Assembly: GCA_012730045.1 (NCBI GenBank) | Contig: JAAYBR010000041.1 | Coordinates: forward strand, 1 to 63,947 | DNA: 63,947 nt | Direction of reading: 5' to 3' | Source of the DNA: Candidatus Hydrogenedentota bacterium | GTDB lineage: Bacteria; Hydrogenedentota; Hydrogenedentia; Hydrogenedentales; CAITNO01 | Part shown: one piece after another, positions 10,615 through 19,166 of the stretch | Position numbering within the stretch: the stretch's first letter is position 1 | Layout: the number at the start of each line of letters is the position of its first letter | Notes under the pieces: model-generated | Told to the model about the DNA's origin: nothing | What the model saw: the letters and a program-made list of their open reading frames with translations, nothing else | The model's database searches: none | Made by a program: the position numbers and the translations under genes

Positions 10615-10777
10615 AAGACCTGCGGCGCCCGGGGCCTGCATGCCCAAGTTTTTCAGCATAGCCGCCTCCGCCGTTCGGTGACACGGTCATGCCGCGCCCG
10701 CAGTGGATGCGGAAACCGCCTCTTATCCGGCGACACGGGGGGAGGGACATTAACTTTCCCCGGGGGGCGCGGGCGGG

Positions 10778-10783
10778 TACAAT
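10778..10783 (+). promoter_or_regulatory. Possible -10 box (TACAAT) for the GH106-like gene
   Basis: TACAAT in the context GCGGGTACAATAGCC lies 37 bp before the ATG at 10821. The same TANAAT pattern stands before several other genes in this window. No good -35 hexamer is seen at the right spacing. Confidence 0.4.
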
Positions 10784-10820
10784 AGCCCTCCGGACCGGGA
10801 ACCAGCGAAAGGATTCTGCC

Positions 10821-13800
10821 ATGCTGCTGAATTTAACCTGCCTTCTTGCGTGCGCGCTGACGGGCGCGGCAGGGGACACTTTGGACGGTGTGGCCGCCGG
10901 GCTGGAGAGGCCGGGGAGCGAATACAGCTCGGGGCCGCTGTGGGTGTGGAACGACCTGCTCACGACGGAGCAGATCGAGACCACGCTGGACGCGCTGGCG
11001 GCGTCGAACATCCGGCAGGTGTGGGTGCATCCGCGGCCCGGGCTCATGACGCCGTACCTGGACACCGACTGGTTCGCCCGGTGGGCGGACACGCTGCGGG
11101 TGGCCAAGAAACACGACATGCTCGTGTGGATTTACGACGAGAACTCGTACCCCACCTGCTTCGCGGGGGGGCTGCTGCCCGAGGCCATGCCGGAATCCCG
11201 CGCCCTGGGCCTCAAGGTGGAGGAGCGCAAGCGCGTGAAACCCTCCGACCCGTCGGTGTTTGCCGTCTACAAGAAGGCCGGTGACGGCTTCGAGATGATC
11301 GCCAAGGACGCCGCAGGCGACGGGTTCATGGACGGCGAATTCACCGTTGTCACGCTGGAGCAGGCGAAGGAGTCCCCGTGGTACGCCGGCAAGTTCCACA
11401 CGGACCTCCTGCGGCCCGGCGTCACGGAGAAGTTTCTGGAGATCACGCTGGACGCCTACAAGAAGCACTTTGGCGACGAGTTTGGGAAGCGCATCCCCGG
11501 ATCCTTCTACGACGAGCCGCACCTGAAGGGCGCGGGCGAGATGCACTGGACGCCGGACTTTGCGGAGCGCTTCCAGGAGGTGTGGGGCCGTGACTTCATG
11601 GCGGAGCTGCCCCTGCTCAAGGCGGACACGCCCGAGGGCCGCCGTTTCCGTCATGACTACTTCCACACCCTTAACCGCCTGTTCATCGAGCGCTGGGCGA
11701 AAAAGTACTTTGACTACTGCGAGGCGAACGGCCTGGAGGCCACGGGCCATTACTGGGAGCATGAGTGGCCGAACTGCGCCTCCGTGCCGGACAACATGGC
11801 CATGTCGTCGTGGCAGCAGCGCCCCGGCATTGACACGCTGTTCAACCAGTACAACGAGGGGCCGCACGCGCAGTTTGGCAACGTGCGCGCCGTGCTGGAG
11901 CTGGCCAGCGTGGCCAGCCAGGCGGGCCGCGCGCGCACGCTGTGCGAGCTGTACGGCGGCAGCGGCGCGGAGATGCGCTTCGAGGACTACAAGCGCATCG
12001 GCGACTGGCTCCAGGTGCTGGGGGTGAACACGCTCAACGAGCACCTGTCCCACGTCACCATGCGCGGCGCGCGCAAGCGCGACTACCCGCCCACCTTCTC
12101 CTACCACTCGCCGTGGTTTGAGGCCTACGGCACGCTCGCGGAGTACTTCTCCCGCGTGACCTGGTGCCTGACGCAGGGCGGGCAGATCAACGAGGTCCTC
12201 GTGCTGGAGCCGACGACCACCGCGTGGATGCACCACTTCGCCAACGGGGAGCGCCTGGCCGCCGTGGGCGACACCTTCCAGGCCCTGGTCACCACGCTGG
12301 CCAAGGCGCAGGCGGAGTTTGACCTGGGCAGCGAGGCCGTCATCGCCGACCGCGGCGCTGTGGAGGCCGCCGAAGACGGCGGCGCCCGGTTCCGCGTGGG
12401 CGAGCGCGCCTACGCCGTCGTGGTGGTGCCGGAGTTCATGGAGACCCTCGACGCCAAGACCGCCGAACTCCTGAAGGGTTTCCTGGAGAAGGGCGGCGTG
12501 GTGCTTTCCTGCGCCGGGCCGGACCAGCCCTCGCTGGTGGACGGCGCGGCCGACGCGCGCTGCGCGGAGCTGCGCGGCATGGCCGGATGGCGCCAGATTG
12601 CCCCGTCCGAGGCGGCCGTCCGCATCCGCGAGCTGCGCCCGCAGCCCACGGAGGTCGTTCTCGCGGCGGACAACGCCGCCACCGTCTACCACCACCGCCG
12701 CCAGCTGGCGGACGGCGAAATCGTCTTCATCGTCAACACCAGCAACAACGTTTCGGCGTCGGGCTCCGTGGTGGCGAAGGGCATGGCGGGGGTCCGCGAG
12801 GCCGTGCTCGACCAGGGGGGCGTGCGCGCCCGCCCCTTCGAGAAGACGGCGGACGGGGTTTCGGCGCCCTTCACGCTGGGCCCCTGCGGCAGCCTGATGC
12901 TCTTCCTCGACAAGACGGCGAAGGAGGCCGACCCGGCGCCCGCGCCCGTCACGGGGCGCACCGCGCTGGCGGTGTCGGACATCGCCGTGAGCCGCGCGGA
13001 CGACAATGTGCTCATCCTCGACTACGTGGACGTGACGGCGGGCGGCGAAACCCTCGAGGGCGTCTACTGGAAGAAGGCCGCAGACCACATCTTCAAGAAG
13101 AACGGCCTGCGCGGAAACATCTGGGACCACTGCGTCCAGTTCCGCGACGAGCTGCTGAAGACCGAGTTCCCGGCGGACAGCGGGTTTGAGGCGACCTACC
13201 ACTTCACCCTGGAGGGTCCGGCGCCGGAGCACCTCTTCGCCGTCGTGGAGCGCGCCGACCTCTACGAGATCACCTGCAACGGCCAGGCCGTAAAGCCCGC
13301 CCCGCACTACTGGTGGCTCGACCGCGCCTTCCTCGGCATCAATCTGGCGGGCGCGGCGAAGAAGGGGGACAACACCCTCACGATCAAAGCGTCGCCCATG
13401 ACAGTGTTTCATGAGCTGGAAGCCGCCTACCTCGTCGGCGATTTTTCCCTGAAGGCCGCCGACAAAGGCTTCATCGTGGCGCCGGGCGCGCCGCTGGGGC
13501 TGGGCGAGTGGAGGGACCAGGGGCTTCCCTTCTTCGGCCACCGGGTGGCGTACACCGCCACGGTCACGGTGGACGACCCGAAAGCGCGCCATCTCCTGAC
13601 CCTTCCCGACTGGTCGGGGGTCGTCGCGGCGGTGACGGTGAATGGCAAGCCTGCGGGCCCCGTCTACCTCCAGCCCGCGGAGCGCGAGATCACCGCCCTG
13701 CTGAACCCCGGCGTCAACACGGTCTCCGTGCTGGTGTACGGCAGCCTGCGCAACCCCCTCGGCCCGCACCTGGGCAACAAGGACGCCGGCCTGACCCACC

Positions 13801-13910
13801 CCGGGTCGTGGAACAACGCGCCCGAGTCGCCCCAGCCCGCGGGCTCCGAGTACGCCTTTGTTGGATACGGCCTGAGGGCCCCGTTCACCGTGGAACGGCT
13901 GGCCCCCTGA
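10821..13910 (+). CDS. Secreted glycoside hydrolase, GH106-like (alpha-L-rhamnosidase family)
   Basis: A 1029-aa protein with a short signal peptide (MLLNLTCLLACALTGAAG). The N-terminal third carries features of the GH106 barrel: GPLWVWNDLL, a WVHPRPGLM segment, and VWIYDENSYPTCFAGG. Downstream are a beta-rich middle and a galactose-binding-like C-terminal region (about 850-1029). Length suits GH106 (about 1000 aa). The ATG at 10821 has GAAAGGA at good spacing and starts exactly at the signal peptide. It probably releases rhamnose or related sugars from complex polysaccharides. The exact substrate is not readable, and a rhamnosidase-like relative of other specificity remains possible. Confidence 0.8.
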   Translation: MLLNLTCLLACALTGAAGDTLDGVAAGLERPGSEYSSGPLWVWNDLLTTEQIETTLDALAASNIRQVWVHPRPGLMTPYLDTDWFARWADTLRVAKKHDMLVWIYDENSYPTCFAGGLLPEAMPESRALGLKVEERKRVKPSDPSVFAVYKKAGDGFEMIAKDAAGDGFMDGEFTVVTLEQAKESPWYAGKFHTDLLRPGVTEKFLEITLDAYKKHFGDEFGKRIPGSFYDEPHLKGAGEMHWTPDFAERFQEVWGRDFMAELPLLKADTPEGRRFRHDYFHTLNRLFIERWAKKYFDYCEANGLEATGHYWEHEWPNCASVPDNMAMSSWQQRPGIDTLFNQYNEGPHAQFGNVRAVLELASVASQAGRARTLCELYGGSGAEMRFEDYKRIGDWLQVLGVNTLNEHLSHVTMRGARKRDYPPTFSYHSPWFEAYGTLAEYFSRVTWCLTQGGQINEVLVLEPTTTAWMHHFANGERLAAVGDTFQALVTTLAKAQAEFDLGSEAVIADRGAVEAAEDGGARFRVGERAYAVVVVPEFMETLDAKTAELLKGFLEKGGVVLSCAGPDQPSLVDGAADARCAELRGMAGWRQIAPSEAAVRIRELRPQPTEVVLAADNAATVYHHRRQLADGEIVFIVNTSNNVSASGSVVAKGMAGVREAVLDQGGVRARPFEKTADGVSAPFTLGPCGSLMLFLDKTAKEADPAPAPVTGRTALAVSDIAVSRADDNVLILDYVDVTAGGETLEGVYWKKAADHIFKKNGLRGNIWDHCVQFRDELLKTEFPADSGFEATYHFTLEGPAPEHLFAVVERADLYEITCNGQAVKPAPHYWWLDRAFLGINLAGAAKKGDNTLTIKASPMTVFHELEAAYLVGDFSLKAADKGFIVAPGAPLGLGEWRDQGLPFFGHRVAYTATVTVDDPKARHLLTLPDWSGVVAAVTVNGKPAGPVYLQPAEREITALLNPGVNTVSVLVYGSLRNPLGPHLGNKDAGLTHPGSWNNAPESPQPAGSEYAFVGYGLRAPFTVERLAP

Positions 13911-13938
13911 CCCCCTGACACGCGGCAAGGAGCGGTCC

Positions 13939-15081
13939 ATGGACGGGACGGTCCGGGTGCTCGTGGTGGACGCGGACGCGGGTGTGCGGCGCCTGGCCGC
14001 CGACGCGCTCCGGGGCCGCGCCATGCCCCTGCCCGGCGGCGGCGACGCCGTCCTCGAGGTGGAGGAGGCGGCCTCGTCCTGCCGTTGCTGCGCCCGCATC
14101 GCCGCGTTTGCGCCCGACATCCTGATTCTGGACAACGAGCTCACCTGCGCCGCCGGGGCGGACCTCATGGCGCAGGCCCGCGAGGGCCGGTCGGAGCTGG
14201 CGGTCATCATGACCGAGGCGGCCCCCTCCTACGCCTGCGCCGTGGATGTGGCGCGGCGGGGCGCCGTGGACTTCCTGCCCAAGCCCTTCCCGCCGGAGGT
14301 CCTGCGGGGCGCGGTGGCGCACGCCCTGCGCTTTCTGGAGGACACCCGCCGGGAACGTCTGCACGCCCTGGAGAAGCGCCGCATCCGCTTCGAGTTCGTC
14401 TCCGTGCTCGCCCATGAGCTGAAGGCCCCCCTCGCCGCCGCGGAAAGCGCGCTGCAGATTCTCGACGCAAAGACGCTGGGCGAGGCGCTGCCCCCCTACG
14501 CCCCCCTCGTCGCGCGGGCGCTGGTCCGGCTGGAGGCCGCGCGCCGGCTCGTGGGCGGCCTGCTCGACCTCACCCGCGTGGAGTCCGGGGAGCGCCCGCG
14601 CAGCCTGGAGTTTCTTGATCTGGCCCAGTCGGCCCGGACGGTGCTGGAGGAGGAGGCGCCCGCAGCGCGTGCGCGCGCCGTCACCCTGTCCCTGGCCGCG
14701 CCGGACCGGCTCATGGTCCGCGCCGACCGCTGGGAGATCGAGTGCATCCTCCAGAATCTCCTCTCCAACGCCGTCAAGTACAACCGGGACGGGGGCGCCG
14801 CGGCGCTGCGCCTGTGGCAGGACGGGGAGCATGTCTTTGTTGAGGCGCGCGACACGGGCATCGGCATGACCCCCGCGGAGATCGCGGGCCTGTTCCGCGA
14901 GTTTGGCCGGGTGCGCAAGCGCGAGACGGAGCACATCCCCGGCACCGGGCTCGGTCTGGCGCTGGTGCGCAAGCTCGCCGCCCTCTACGACGGCGGCGTG
15001 GAGGTGGAGAGCGCTCCCGGCGAGGGCAGCGTGTTCACCGTCCGCCTGCGCCGCTGCCGGGGGGCCGGACTGGAAGACTGA
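13939..15081 (+). CDS. Hybrid receiver-histidine kinase
   Basis: A 380-aa soluble kinase with the receiver domain at the N-terminus (residues 5-130) and kinase core after it. The receiver has acidic pair DADAG near residue 11, phosphoacceptor Asp65 (ILILDNELT) and Lys115 (LPKPF). HisKA has the H-box LAHELKAPL with His159. The ATPase domain shows N-box LLSNAVKYN, G1 DTGIGM and G2 GTGLGLALV. An insert before Asp65 carries CRCC at 48-51, and Cys70 follows the phosphoacceptor, which is unusual and could bind metal or sense redox. No membrane segment or own input domain is visible. AAGGAG precedes the ATG. It follows the GH106-like gene by 28 bp, so they may be co-transcribed. No response regulator partner is adjacent. 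Confidence 0.9.
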   Translation: MDGTVRVLVVDADAGVRRLAADALRGRAMPLPGGGDAVLEVEEAASSCRCCARIAAFAPDILILDNELTCAAGADLMAQAREGRSELAVIMTEAAPSYACAVDVARRGAVDFLPKPFPPEVLRGAVAHALRFLEDTRRERLHALEKRRIRFEFVSVLAHELKAPLAAAESALQILDAKTLGEALPPYAPLVARALVRLEAARRLVGGLLDLTRVESGERPRSLEFLDLAQSARTVLEEEAPAARARAVTLSLAAPDRLMVRADRWEIECILQNLLSNAVKYNRDGGAAALRLWQDGEHVFVEARDTGIGMTPAEIAGLFREFGRVRKRETEHIPGTGLGLALVRKLAALYDGGVEVESAPGEGSVFTVRLRRCRGAGLED

Positions 15082-15087
15082 CCGCCC

Positions 15088-16314
15088 TCAGAACCGGTAG
15101 GTGTACTGCACCGTGAACGTGTTCTCCCGCAGGGAGATTTCCGACCCTTTCCCCAGCACGGAGAAGAGGTCGCCCTTGCCGTTGTCCGTGAGGTGGTTGT
15201 TGAAGGCGTGGTGGTACGCGAAGTGCAGTTCGGAGTTCTCCGTGAGGGCGTGCGACACGCCGAAGGTGGCGTGGGTCTTGACCACCGCCGGGAACAGGGC
15301 GTTGGCGAACACATGCTCCCCGTCAACGGGCGAGTTGGCGAACGCCGCGCCCGCCCGGAAGGTCCACTTGGGTGTCGCCTCCCAGGTGAGGCCCGTCTTG
15401 ATGATGTGCTGGTCCTTCCAGCCGAACCCGCCCTGGAGCGGCTCCGCCCCGATTTGTCGCACCCCCGTCCAGTCAATCCATTTGTAGTCCAGCGCCCACT
15501 CCAGTTTCGGCGTGAGGTCGAAGGCGACGCCGGCCTGGAGGTTCTGCGGCAGGTCCATGGACTCAAAGAAGAGGTCGTCGTATTTCCCGAAATCCGTCAG
15601 CCACTGGCGGGAGGTGTAGGTCGCGCCGACGGCGAAGCGGTCCCAGCGCTTGTTGAACCCCAGCGAGAACCCCGCGCCGTAGGAGGTGTCCCACCCGTTC
15701 TCCGCGTCGGCCTGGCGGAATTTCAGCGTCAACATGTCGCTCTTGAACATGGAGAAGTTCAGGTGCGGCGCGGCGCCGACCACCCAGCCGTCGCCCAGGT
15801 CGCGGGCATACCCGAACACCATGGTGGCCACGCTGTACTCTGTCCGCCGGTCGTAGTTCTTCAGGAAGAGCCGCGGCAGAATGGCGCGGGAGGTCCGGTA
15901 CTCCACGCCCATGCCGCTCACGCCGTACAGGCCAATGCCCCAGGCGTCCTCGCCGCTTTCCCCCGGTCCGTTGCTGTATCCGATGGCGGGAATGTAGAAG
16001 ATGCTGTCATCATACGACTCCCCGGTGAGGTTGCCGAAGAGGCCCGCCGGATCCATGGTCCGGTAGGGCGCGAACACCTCCACGCTCACGTCCAGACGGC
16101 GGTCCAGCGACAGCAGCCCCGCCGGGTTCAACAGCACCCAGGTCGAGTCCTTGGCGCTCGCCACCCCCGCTCCGGCGGTGCCCTTCTGCACCGCCCCGAT
16201 GCCGATGAGCTGGGTGCCGTCCGTGGCGTCGGCAGTCACGCAGGCCCCCAGCAGGGCCAGAGAGAGGGCCAAAACGGCGGGGACGATGCTCTTGCGATGG
16301 GGTGCGGTACTCAT
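15088..16314 (-). CDS. FadL/OmpP1/TodX-type outer-membrane transport protein
   Basis: A 408-aa predicted beta-barrel with a signal peptide (MSTAPHRKSIVPAVLALSLALL) and the FadL-like start GTAGAGVASAKDSTWVLLNPAGLL, matching the NPA motif region of the family. Alternating polar and aromatic strands run to the terminal YTYRF, whose final Phe is the usual BAM-recognition signal. It probably carries hydrophobic compounds such as fatty acids or aromatics across the outer membrane. AAAGGAA precedes the ATG. Its 3' end meets the histidine kinase gene tail to tail, 6 bp apart. Confidence 0.9.
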   Translation of the reverse strand: MSTAPHRKSIVPAVLALSLALLGACVTADATDGTQLIGIGAVQKGTAGAGVASAKDSTWVLLNPAGLLSLDRRLDVSVEVFAPYRTMDPAGLFGNLTGESYDDSIFYIPAIGYSNGPGESGEDAWGIGLYGVSGMGVEYRTSRAILPRLFLKNYDRRTEYSVATMVFGYARDLGDGWVVGAAPHLNFSMFKSDMLTLKFRQADAENGWDTSYGAGFSLGFNKRWDRFAVGATYTSRQWLTDFGKYDDLFFESMDLPQNLQAGVAFDLTPKLEWALDYKWIDWTGVRQIGAEPLQGGFGWKDQHIIKTGLTWEATPKWTFRAGAAFANSPVDGEHVFANALFPAVVKTHATFGVSHALTENSELHFAYHHAFNNHLTDNGKGDLFSVLGKGSEISLRENTFTVQYTYRF

Positions 16315-16334
16315 GAGGGGGGTTCCTTTCCGGC

Positions 16335-16362
16335 CTTATACCTGCAAATGTTTATCAGCAAA
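16335..16362 (-). promoter_or_regulatory. Possible promoter of the FadL-type gene
   Basis: On the minus strand TTTGCT (16357-16362) and TATAAG (16335-16340) are 16 bp apart in an A/T-rich island within GC-rich DNA, ending about 20 bp before the start codon at 16314. Both hexamers are imperfect. Confidence 0.35.
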
Positions 16363-16478
16363 CACAAGTATACCCTGAAATGTTCCCGGGATGCCCCTTT
16401 TTGTCGGAGGAAGCGGAACCTTTCCCGCCGTTTCGGGCATTATTGCAGAGGGGGGAGCCTGCCCGAAATCGGGCCAAG

Positions 16479-16508
16479 GTGACCCCGGGGTGTCAAAAAC
16501 AGTAGAAT
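16479..16508 (+). promoter_or_regulatory. Possible promoter of the choice-of-anchor D protein
   Basis: GTGACC (16479-16484) and TAGAAT (16503-16508) are 18 bp apart, 69 bp before the start at 16577. The -10 fits the TANAAT pattern seen repeatedly in the window; the -35 is weak. Confidence 0.4.
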
Positions 16509-16576
16509 GGGGCCGGAGATGCGGACAGGCTGAACAGCGGCGCGGTTCCCGGAAGGGGCGCCGCAGAAATGATGGG

Positions 16577-18154
16577 ATGCGGACCATGGCATTACGATAC
16601 ATCGGCTTGACCCTGGCGTTCATCATGACCCTTGCCGCCGGACCGGCGGCGTGGGCGCAGGCGGGGACCGTTGCGGCCGGACCGCCTTCGGCGGCGGTCA
16701 AGGCCGACACCGAAATCGAGGGAGAGGGGGAAGGCGAGGGCGAAGGCGAGGTTCCGGTCACCATCACCGAAATCACGCTGTTGAGCCCCACGGGCGACAT
16801 CGCCACAGCGCCCGGCATTGCCCAGGTGCCGGTGCTTCTCTGCGCGGAAGTCACCCTGGCGGAGGACGCCCCGGCGGGAACCGTGCCCGCGGTGGTGTTT
16901 GAATGGAACGGTCAGGAGTTGCCCGCCACGCTTCGGGACGGCCTGTACTGGGCGGAGAGCGTGGCCCCGGCGGGGTTTCAGGGAACCATCACGGCGGCGG
17001 CCACGGTGACCGGCGAGGAGACTGAATATCTGTCCGACCCCTATCCCTTCGCCGTGCGGACCGTTGCGGACGACAACGGCAACGGGTATCCCGACGACCC
17101 CTTCACCGCCCTGGCCAAGCCGGGCGACACCTGGTATGGCCTGCACACATCGGGCGACTGTGTCCGGGTGGTGGGCATGCTGGAGATGGATTCCGCCGTG
17201 CCCGAATGCCGGGTGCTGCTGGCAAACCCCTATGACAGCGCCAACACGGCGTTGGTGTCGGTGCCGGGGGCGCTCATGGGCGCGGCCGGCCGGGGCATTC
17301 TGACGGCGGTCCTTGCCTGCAACGAGGACGGCATGTTCGCGCCGGACGCCGCGGGGCCGGACGTGTCCCTGCGTCCCGGCGATTCGCTGGAGGGCGGCGG
17401 ATTCCTGTTTGCCGGCGTGGTGGTGTCCTCCGATGGCGGGGCGACCTTCGGCGACCCCGACCCCTATTTGGCGGCGCGCAACGCGGTCACCTTTTCCGTG
17501 GCGGGCCTGCGCGCCAAGCCGGGGAACATCGCGGCGTGGCATGCCTTTCCCGCCCTGCTGGACAGCGACCCCGCGTCGGGCTTCTTCCTGGCACCCGCCG
17601 ACGGGGCCTGGGACCGCGCGCCGGTGCTGACGGTGGGGGATGCCGGCGGCGTGTTCAGCGGACGCATGCAGGAGGCGCAACTGGTGGCGCCGTTCCAGAC
17701 CGGGCTGCCCGCACGCTTGGAGATTCCCGAGGCGGCCGGCGGCTCGGTGCTCTTCGGCCGCGTGCGCCTGGGTGAGACAGGGACGCTGGTGCTGACCCTG
17801 CGCAACCCCGGCAGCGCCCCGGTGGCGGGCACCGTCGCGCTGTCGGACCCGGCGGGGGTCTTTGCCGTGCGGGGACCGCTGGCGTACAGTGTGCCCGCAG
17901 GCGCCGAGGCCACGATGGAAGTGCAGTTTGTGCCCCCGGCCGAGGAGGACTACCGGGGCGTGCTGACTTTTACGGGAGGGGAAAACACCCCGCTCACGGT
18001 CACGCTGCTGGGATCGGGCACCGCCGAGGAGAAGAGAGTCTCCTTCTTCGGGTGCGGCCCCGCGCGCGGGGCGGCGGCCCCGGGCTGGGGCGAACTGCTT
18101 GCCCTGGCGATGGTTTTTGCCCTGCTGCTGCGCCCCCGCCGCGTGCCGCGCTAG
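16577..18154 (+). CDS. Surface protein with choice-of-anchor D domain and Gly-Cys type C-terminal signal
   Basis: A 525-aa exported protein with a signal peptide (to about residue 29), then a low-complexity EGEGEGEGEGE linker. The middle has no recognised domain. Residues about 375-480 fit the choice-of-anchor D module, with GSVLFGRVRLGETGTLVLTL, then VQFVPPAEEDYRGVLTF. Such modules often precede C-terminal sorting signals. Here the end is FFGCGP, a hydrophobic stretch (LLALAMVFALLL) and RPRRVPR, which recalls the Gly-Cys/transmembrane/Arg tail of Myxococcus-type anchors. The ATG at 16586 is an equally possible start. The TPR gene follows 9 bp on. Function unknown, probably cell-surface. Confidence 0.75.
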   Translation: MRTMALRYIGLTLAFIMTLAAGPAAWAQAGTVAAGPPSAAVKADTEIEGEGEGEGEGEVPVTITEITLLSPTGDIATAPGIAQVPVLLCAEVTLAEDAPAGTVPAVVFEWNGQELPATLRDGLYWAESVAPAGFQGTITAAATVTGEETEYLSDPYPFAVRTVADDNGNGYPDDPFTALAKPGDTWYGLHTSGDCVRVVGMLEMDSAVPECRVLLANPYDSANTALVSVPGALMGAAGRGILTAVLACNEDGMFAPDAAGPDVSLRPGDSLEGGGFLFAGVVVSSDGGATFGDPDPYLAARNAVTFSVAGLRAKPGNIAAWHAFPALLDSDPASGFFLAPADGAWDRAPVLTVGDAGGVFSGRMQEAQLVAPFQTGLPARLEIPEAAGGSVLFGRVRLGETGTLVLTLRNPGSAPVAGTVALSDPAGVFAVRGPLAYSVPAGAEATMEVQFVPPAEEDYRGVLTFTGGENTPLTVTLLGSGTAEEKRVSFFGCGPARGAAAPGWGELLALAMVFALLLRPRRVPR

Positions 18155-18163
18155 GGCGGCCCC

Positions 18164-18655
18164 ATGGGAAACGGCATTCTTTTCATCGTGGCGCTGGCGT
18201 CGCTCTACACCCTCATCGCCCTGGGATGGCGCTTTCAGTCCCGGCTGCGGCTGAAGGCGCAGTGGGAGGCGGGCCGCGCCGCCCTGGAGCGGGGGGACGT
18301 GGAGGCCGCCTCGCGGGCCTACGCGAAATGCGTGGGCATGGAGCCCATGTGGGCCGCGGCGCGGTCCATGCTCGCGGGCTCCCTCGCCCGGCTCGGGCGG
18401 GGCGACGAGGCCGAGCGCGAGGCGAGGCTCGTGGCGGAGATGAACCCCCGCGATCCGGAGGGCTGGCGCGCCCTGTGCATGTTCTATGCCCTCTTTCTGC
18501 CGGACCGCCTGGACGGCGTCCGCGCCGCCTTTGGGGAGATGCGGCAGCTGGACCCGGAGGCGGCCAACGCCCTTCTGCGGGATCCGGCGATGGCGCGGCT
18601 CGCGCCGCATCTGGACAGCGGGCCGCCGCCGTCCGGCGGGGGCGCGCCGGTTTGA
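18164..18655 (+). CDS. Membrane-anchored TPR protein
   Basis: A 163-aa protein with one N-terminal transmembrane helix (GILFIVALASLYTLIALGW) followed by helices with TPR character, for example GRAALERGDVEAASRAYAKC and ARSMLAGSLARLGRGDEAE, and a proline/glycine-rich tail. It probably serves as a scaffold on the cytoplasmic membrane. The start has little Shine-Dalgarno signal and may rely on coupling with the surface protein gene that ends 9 bp upstream. Confidence 0.75.
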   Translation: MGNGILFIVALASLYTLIALGWRFQSRLRLKAQWEAGRAALERGDVEAASRAYAKCVGMEPMWAAARSMLAGSLARLGRGDEAEREARLVAEMNPRDPEGWRALCMFYALFLPDRLDGVRAAFGEMRQLDPEAANALLRDPAMARLAPHLDSGPPPSGGGAPV

Positions 18656-18727
18656 AAGGACCGCCCCGCCTGCGGTAGGCTTGAAGGGGTGTGAACGGCC
18701 CTATTTCGAGGGGCAGGAGACGGAAGC

Positions 18728-19165
18728 ATGAAGAAAATGACCGGACCGGTCCTGCTGGCCGGATGTCTGCTTTTCCTCGCCGGGTGCAACACCCTGGCGG
18801 GCCAGCCAAGGCTGCAGGGAGCCGCGATCACGCCAGACACGCTCAAACCCGGCGAGGGCGCCGTCGTCACCATGGGCATTCGCGACCGCCAGGGCATCAT
18901 TGACCGGGTGCAGGGCGTGGTGGTCGAGGATCCGCGCATCACCTTCCGCCTGATGGACGACGGGCTGGACCCGGACGCCAAAGCCGGTGACGGCACTTGG
19001 AGCATGGGGGTGGACGTGCCCTTCCAGGCCCCGCCCGGGGAGTATTTCCTGGAGATGACGGCCTACACCGACGACGGCGAGCCCGTGACCATCCGCGAGA
19101 AGGGCGGCACGCTGAAGCCGCTGCAGGCCGTCGTGCCCCTGCGCATCCTCCCGCCGGAGAAATGA
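18728..19165 (+). CDS. Lipoprotein with Ig-like fold, unknown function
   Basis: A 145-aa protein with a lipoprotein signal ending in a perfect lipobox (LLFLAGC, Cys18). The body has beta-rich segments such as ITFRLMDDGLDPDAKAGDG and PGEYFLEMTAYTDDG, resembling the choice-of-structure or Ig-like modules in which an acidic DDG..D.AGDG loop may bind Ca2+. GGAGACGGAAG precedes the ATG. It is followed after one base by the sulfatase-like gene, so the two are coupled. Confidence 0.75.
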   Translation: MKKMTGPVLLAGCLLFLAGCNTLAGQPRLQGAAITPDTLKPGEGAVVTMGIRDRQGIIDRVQGVVVEDPRITFRLMDDGLDPDAKAGDGTWSMGVDVPFQAPPGEYFLEMTAYTDDGEPVTIREKGGTLKPLQAVVPLRILPPEK

Positions 19166-19166
19166 C

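Noticed and set aside
10833-14210. A 1100-codon minus-strand frame opposite the GH106-like gene
   Set aside because: Composition is that of a shadow frame; the plus strand has a signal peptide and glycosidase motifs.
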